Source of the DNA: DUMJ01 sp964655195 | GTDB lineage: Bacteria; DUMJ01 | NCBI GenBank assembly: GCA_964655195.1 | Contig: CAZZLK010000124.1 | Location: forward strand, 1 to 5,867 | Reading direction: 5' to 3' | DNA: 5,867 bases | Position numbers and translations under genes: made by a program | Notes under the pieces: generated by a model | Database searches by the model: none | The model's input: only the letters and a program-made list of their open reading frames with translations | What the model was told of the DNA's origin: nothing | In this document: positions 4,567 through 5,867 of the stretch, one piece after another | Layout of the letters: every line of letters begins with the position of its first letter | Numbering within the stretch: position 1 is the stretch's first letter

Positions 4567-5867
4567 TTATCGACTACCAATCAACCAGACTCCCTTTACT
4601 GGTTCAAGTATTTTCAATCTAAAGCCAAACTCCCTTCCACTATAAGGTTTCGGGAAGTCAAAAGATACCTTGACCAGTATTCTGTTTATACCCTTTTTGA
4701 GAGGTAAAGTGATCTCATCATCATAAACAATACCATCGCTCTTATATATAGGGGTTCCATTTACCATTATCTCCAGCTTTCCTTCTCCATAAAGAGAACA
4801 TCTTATTTTTCTATCTTCGTCAGAATAAAGCTCTGTTCTGGCATAGGAGGTTCCACTGGTAATGCCTTCTCCCATTATCTCTCTGGATAACTTCAGTAGG
4901 TCAAGATAGCCAAATGGTTCAACTATAAATTTAGAACTCGACATCCATCTCCATGGCTTATTATCTATCAGATACTCCATCTTACCTGGATCCTCTTCTA
5001 TCTCTTTTACCCCTCCGGTAAATGGGCCTGTAACAGCCCAGGATGTTATATTACCATCTCTAAGGCTTACTCTAAATATCCTTTCTTCTTCCTCATCCTT
5101 TGTCTTGATCCTGGCTTTTATAGTAATATCTTCATACGGAGATGTAATGGTTCCTATCTGTGAAACTGTTAATTCCTTCTGTACTATATCTCCTGGATTT
5201 AAGACCAGTTTTCCATCTGGATAGAAGAAGTTAGATCTTCCAGTTGGTAGATCTGAAGAGACTATCGACCATCCCTCAGGTTTATCTATCTCAAAATATA
5301 CCCTTCTTAATGGGGCGGAATTGCCATTTGCCATCAGAATATTAATTCTTATAGAGCCATCCTGCCTCTTATCTAATCCATCAACAGATATCTCAATATC
5401 GTCCTCCTCTATGATCGGTGGTTCAACCTTCTCTACCGTTATATCTATCCTGTCTCCGAAGCGATATTCTATGCCCTTTATCTTCAGTACATTACCCTCA
5501 TTTTCGAAATCTACCAATCTATCTCCTACCTTTACCTCTTTCCCGTTTATCCCATAGATATAGAGATTGAATATTTTATCCTTCTCAAAGCCCTGAAATT
5601 CTTCTCCGTAGCTAGAGATAGTAAGCTTTAGCTGATTTTCTGTCTCGAAGGCTGAGAACTTAGTCTTTACAAACTTGCCATCTTCATAGTCATATGTAAC
5701 ACCATCATCCTCGTAGATCTCAAATTCTCCATTAATAGGGGTATAAATATTAACATCTAATTCCTTCAGTGGTTTCTCATCCGCATACATCATATCTAGA
5801 GCATTCATAGGAATTATAGAGGAATTTCTTACAAAGAGAGGCATCCTGTCTATAGGTGCAGGGACTC
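4567..5867 (-). CDS. GH31 family alpha-glycosidase, C-terminal part only, with extra beta-sandwich domains
   Basis: The frame is open to the right edge, so this is the last 432 residues of a larger protein; the internal ATG at 5844 is not the real start. The first visible residues, APIDRMPLFVRNSSIIPM, are the typical end of the GH31 catalytic region and proximal beta-domain, which release alpha-linked glucose or xylose. The catalytic aspartates lie outside. Numbering from the first complete visible codon, about 36-147 is the distal DUF5110-like beta-domain (IYEDDGVTYDYEDGKF at 50-65). About 155-270 resembles an Ig/NEW3-like domain (GWSIVSSDLP, LNPGDIVQKELTVS). About 275-422 is a second beta-sandwich, opening SWAVTGPF and containing LYGEGKLEIMVNGTPIYKS and LPLKKGINRILVKV, a pattern seen in PA14- or CBM-like domains. 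Many GH31 enzymes stop after the DUF5110 domain, so this tail is notable. Export cannot be judged without the N-terminus. Stop codon TAA at 4567-4569. Confidence 0.9.
   Translation of the reverse strand, partial: VPAPIDRMPLFVRNSSIIPMNALDMMYADEKPLKELDVNIYTPINGEFEIYEDDGVTYDYEDGKFVKTKFSAFETENQLKLTISSYGEEFQGFEKDKIFNLYIYGINGKEVKVGDRLVDFENEGNVLKIKGIEYRFGDRIDITVEKVEPPIIEEDDIEISVDGLDKRQDGSIRINILMANGNSAPLRRVYFEIDKPEGWSIVSSDLPTGRSNFFYPDGKLVLNPGDIVQKELTVSQIGTITSPYEDITIKARIKTKDEEEERIFRVSLRDGNITSWAVTGPFTGGVKEIEEDPGKMEYLIDNKPWRWMSSSKFIVEPFGYLDLLKLSREIMGEGITSGTSYARTELYSDEDRKIRCSLYGEGKLEIMVNGTPIYKSDGIVYDDEITLPLKKGINRILVKVSFDFPKPYSGREFGFRLKILEPVKGVWLIGSR

Noticed and set aside
5321..5557. Plus-strand frame of 78 codons rich in Ser, Ile and Pro
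   Set aside because: It is antisense to the GH31 gene and lacks a ribosome binding site; its composition reflects the opposite-strand codons.

Overview
The window carries six protein genes, two of them cut by the window edges. It looks like a low-to-moderate GC, probably thermophilic bacterium. The evidence is indirect: frequent ATA, AGA, AGG and GGA codons, charged compact proteins, a GH5 endoglucanase that reads very much like the Thermotoga Cel5A type, and a peroxiredoxin with the paired C-terminal cysteines known from thermophilic archaea. A Thermotogota- or Dictyoglomota-like lineage, or an uncultivated thermophilic phylum, would fit. The sequence alone does not settle this. No rRNA, tRNA, CRISPR array, transposase or integrase was seen.

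Layout from left to right. (1) Positions 1-1326, minus strand: N-terminal 442 residues of a secreted transglutaminase-like protein whose 3' end lies outside the window. (2) Positions 1327-1488: its promoter, then the intrinsic terminator and a pyrimidine-rich 3' leader-out region of the next gene. (3) 1489-2136, minus: a Prx6-type peroxiredoxin. (4) 2137-2267: a compact divergent promoter region. (5) 2268-2879, plus: a small secreted protein of unknown function. (6) 2889-3887, minus: a secreted GH5 cellulase, convergent with the previous gene with only 9 bases between stop codons. (7) 3888-3956: a 69-base divergent promoter region in which a palindrome creates overlapping -10 boxes on both strands. 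(8) 3957-4526, plus: gmhA, sedoheptulose 7-phosphate isomerase. (9) 4527-4566: a GC-rich perfect hairpin between two convergent genes. (10) 4567-5867, minus: the C-terminal part of a GH31 alpha-glycosidase with two extra beta-sandwich-like domains; its 5' end and catalytic core lie outside.

Functionally, the two glycoside hydrolases point to use of plant or microbial polysaccharides (beta-glucan/mannan by GH5, alpha-glucosides or alpha-xylosides by GH31). GmhA points to a heptose-containing surface glycan or lipopolysaccharide. The peroxiredoxin gives peroxide defence. The transglutaminase-like protein and the small unknown protein are exported. Strand changes at almost every gene boundary, so nearly every gene appears to be its own transcription unit and this does not look like a single operon or a dedicated new system. 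No convincing undescribed biological system was found. The points most worth following are the overlapping divergent promoters, the unusual C-terminal architecture of the GH31 protein, the unknown secreted protein, and the GC-rich palindrome.
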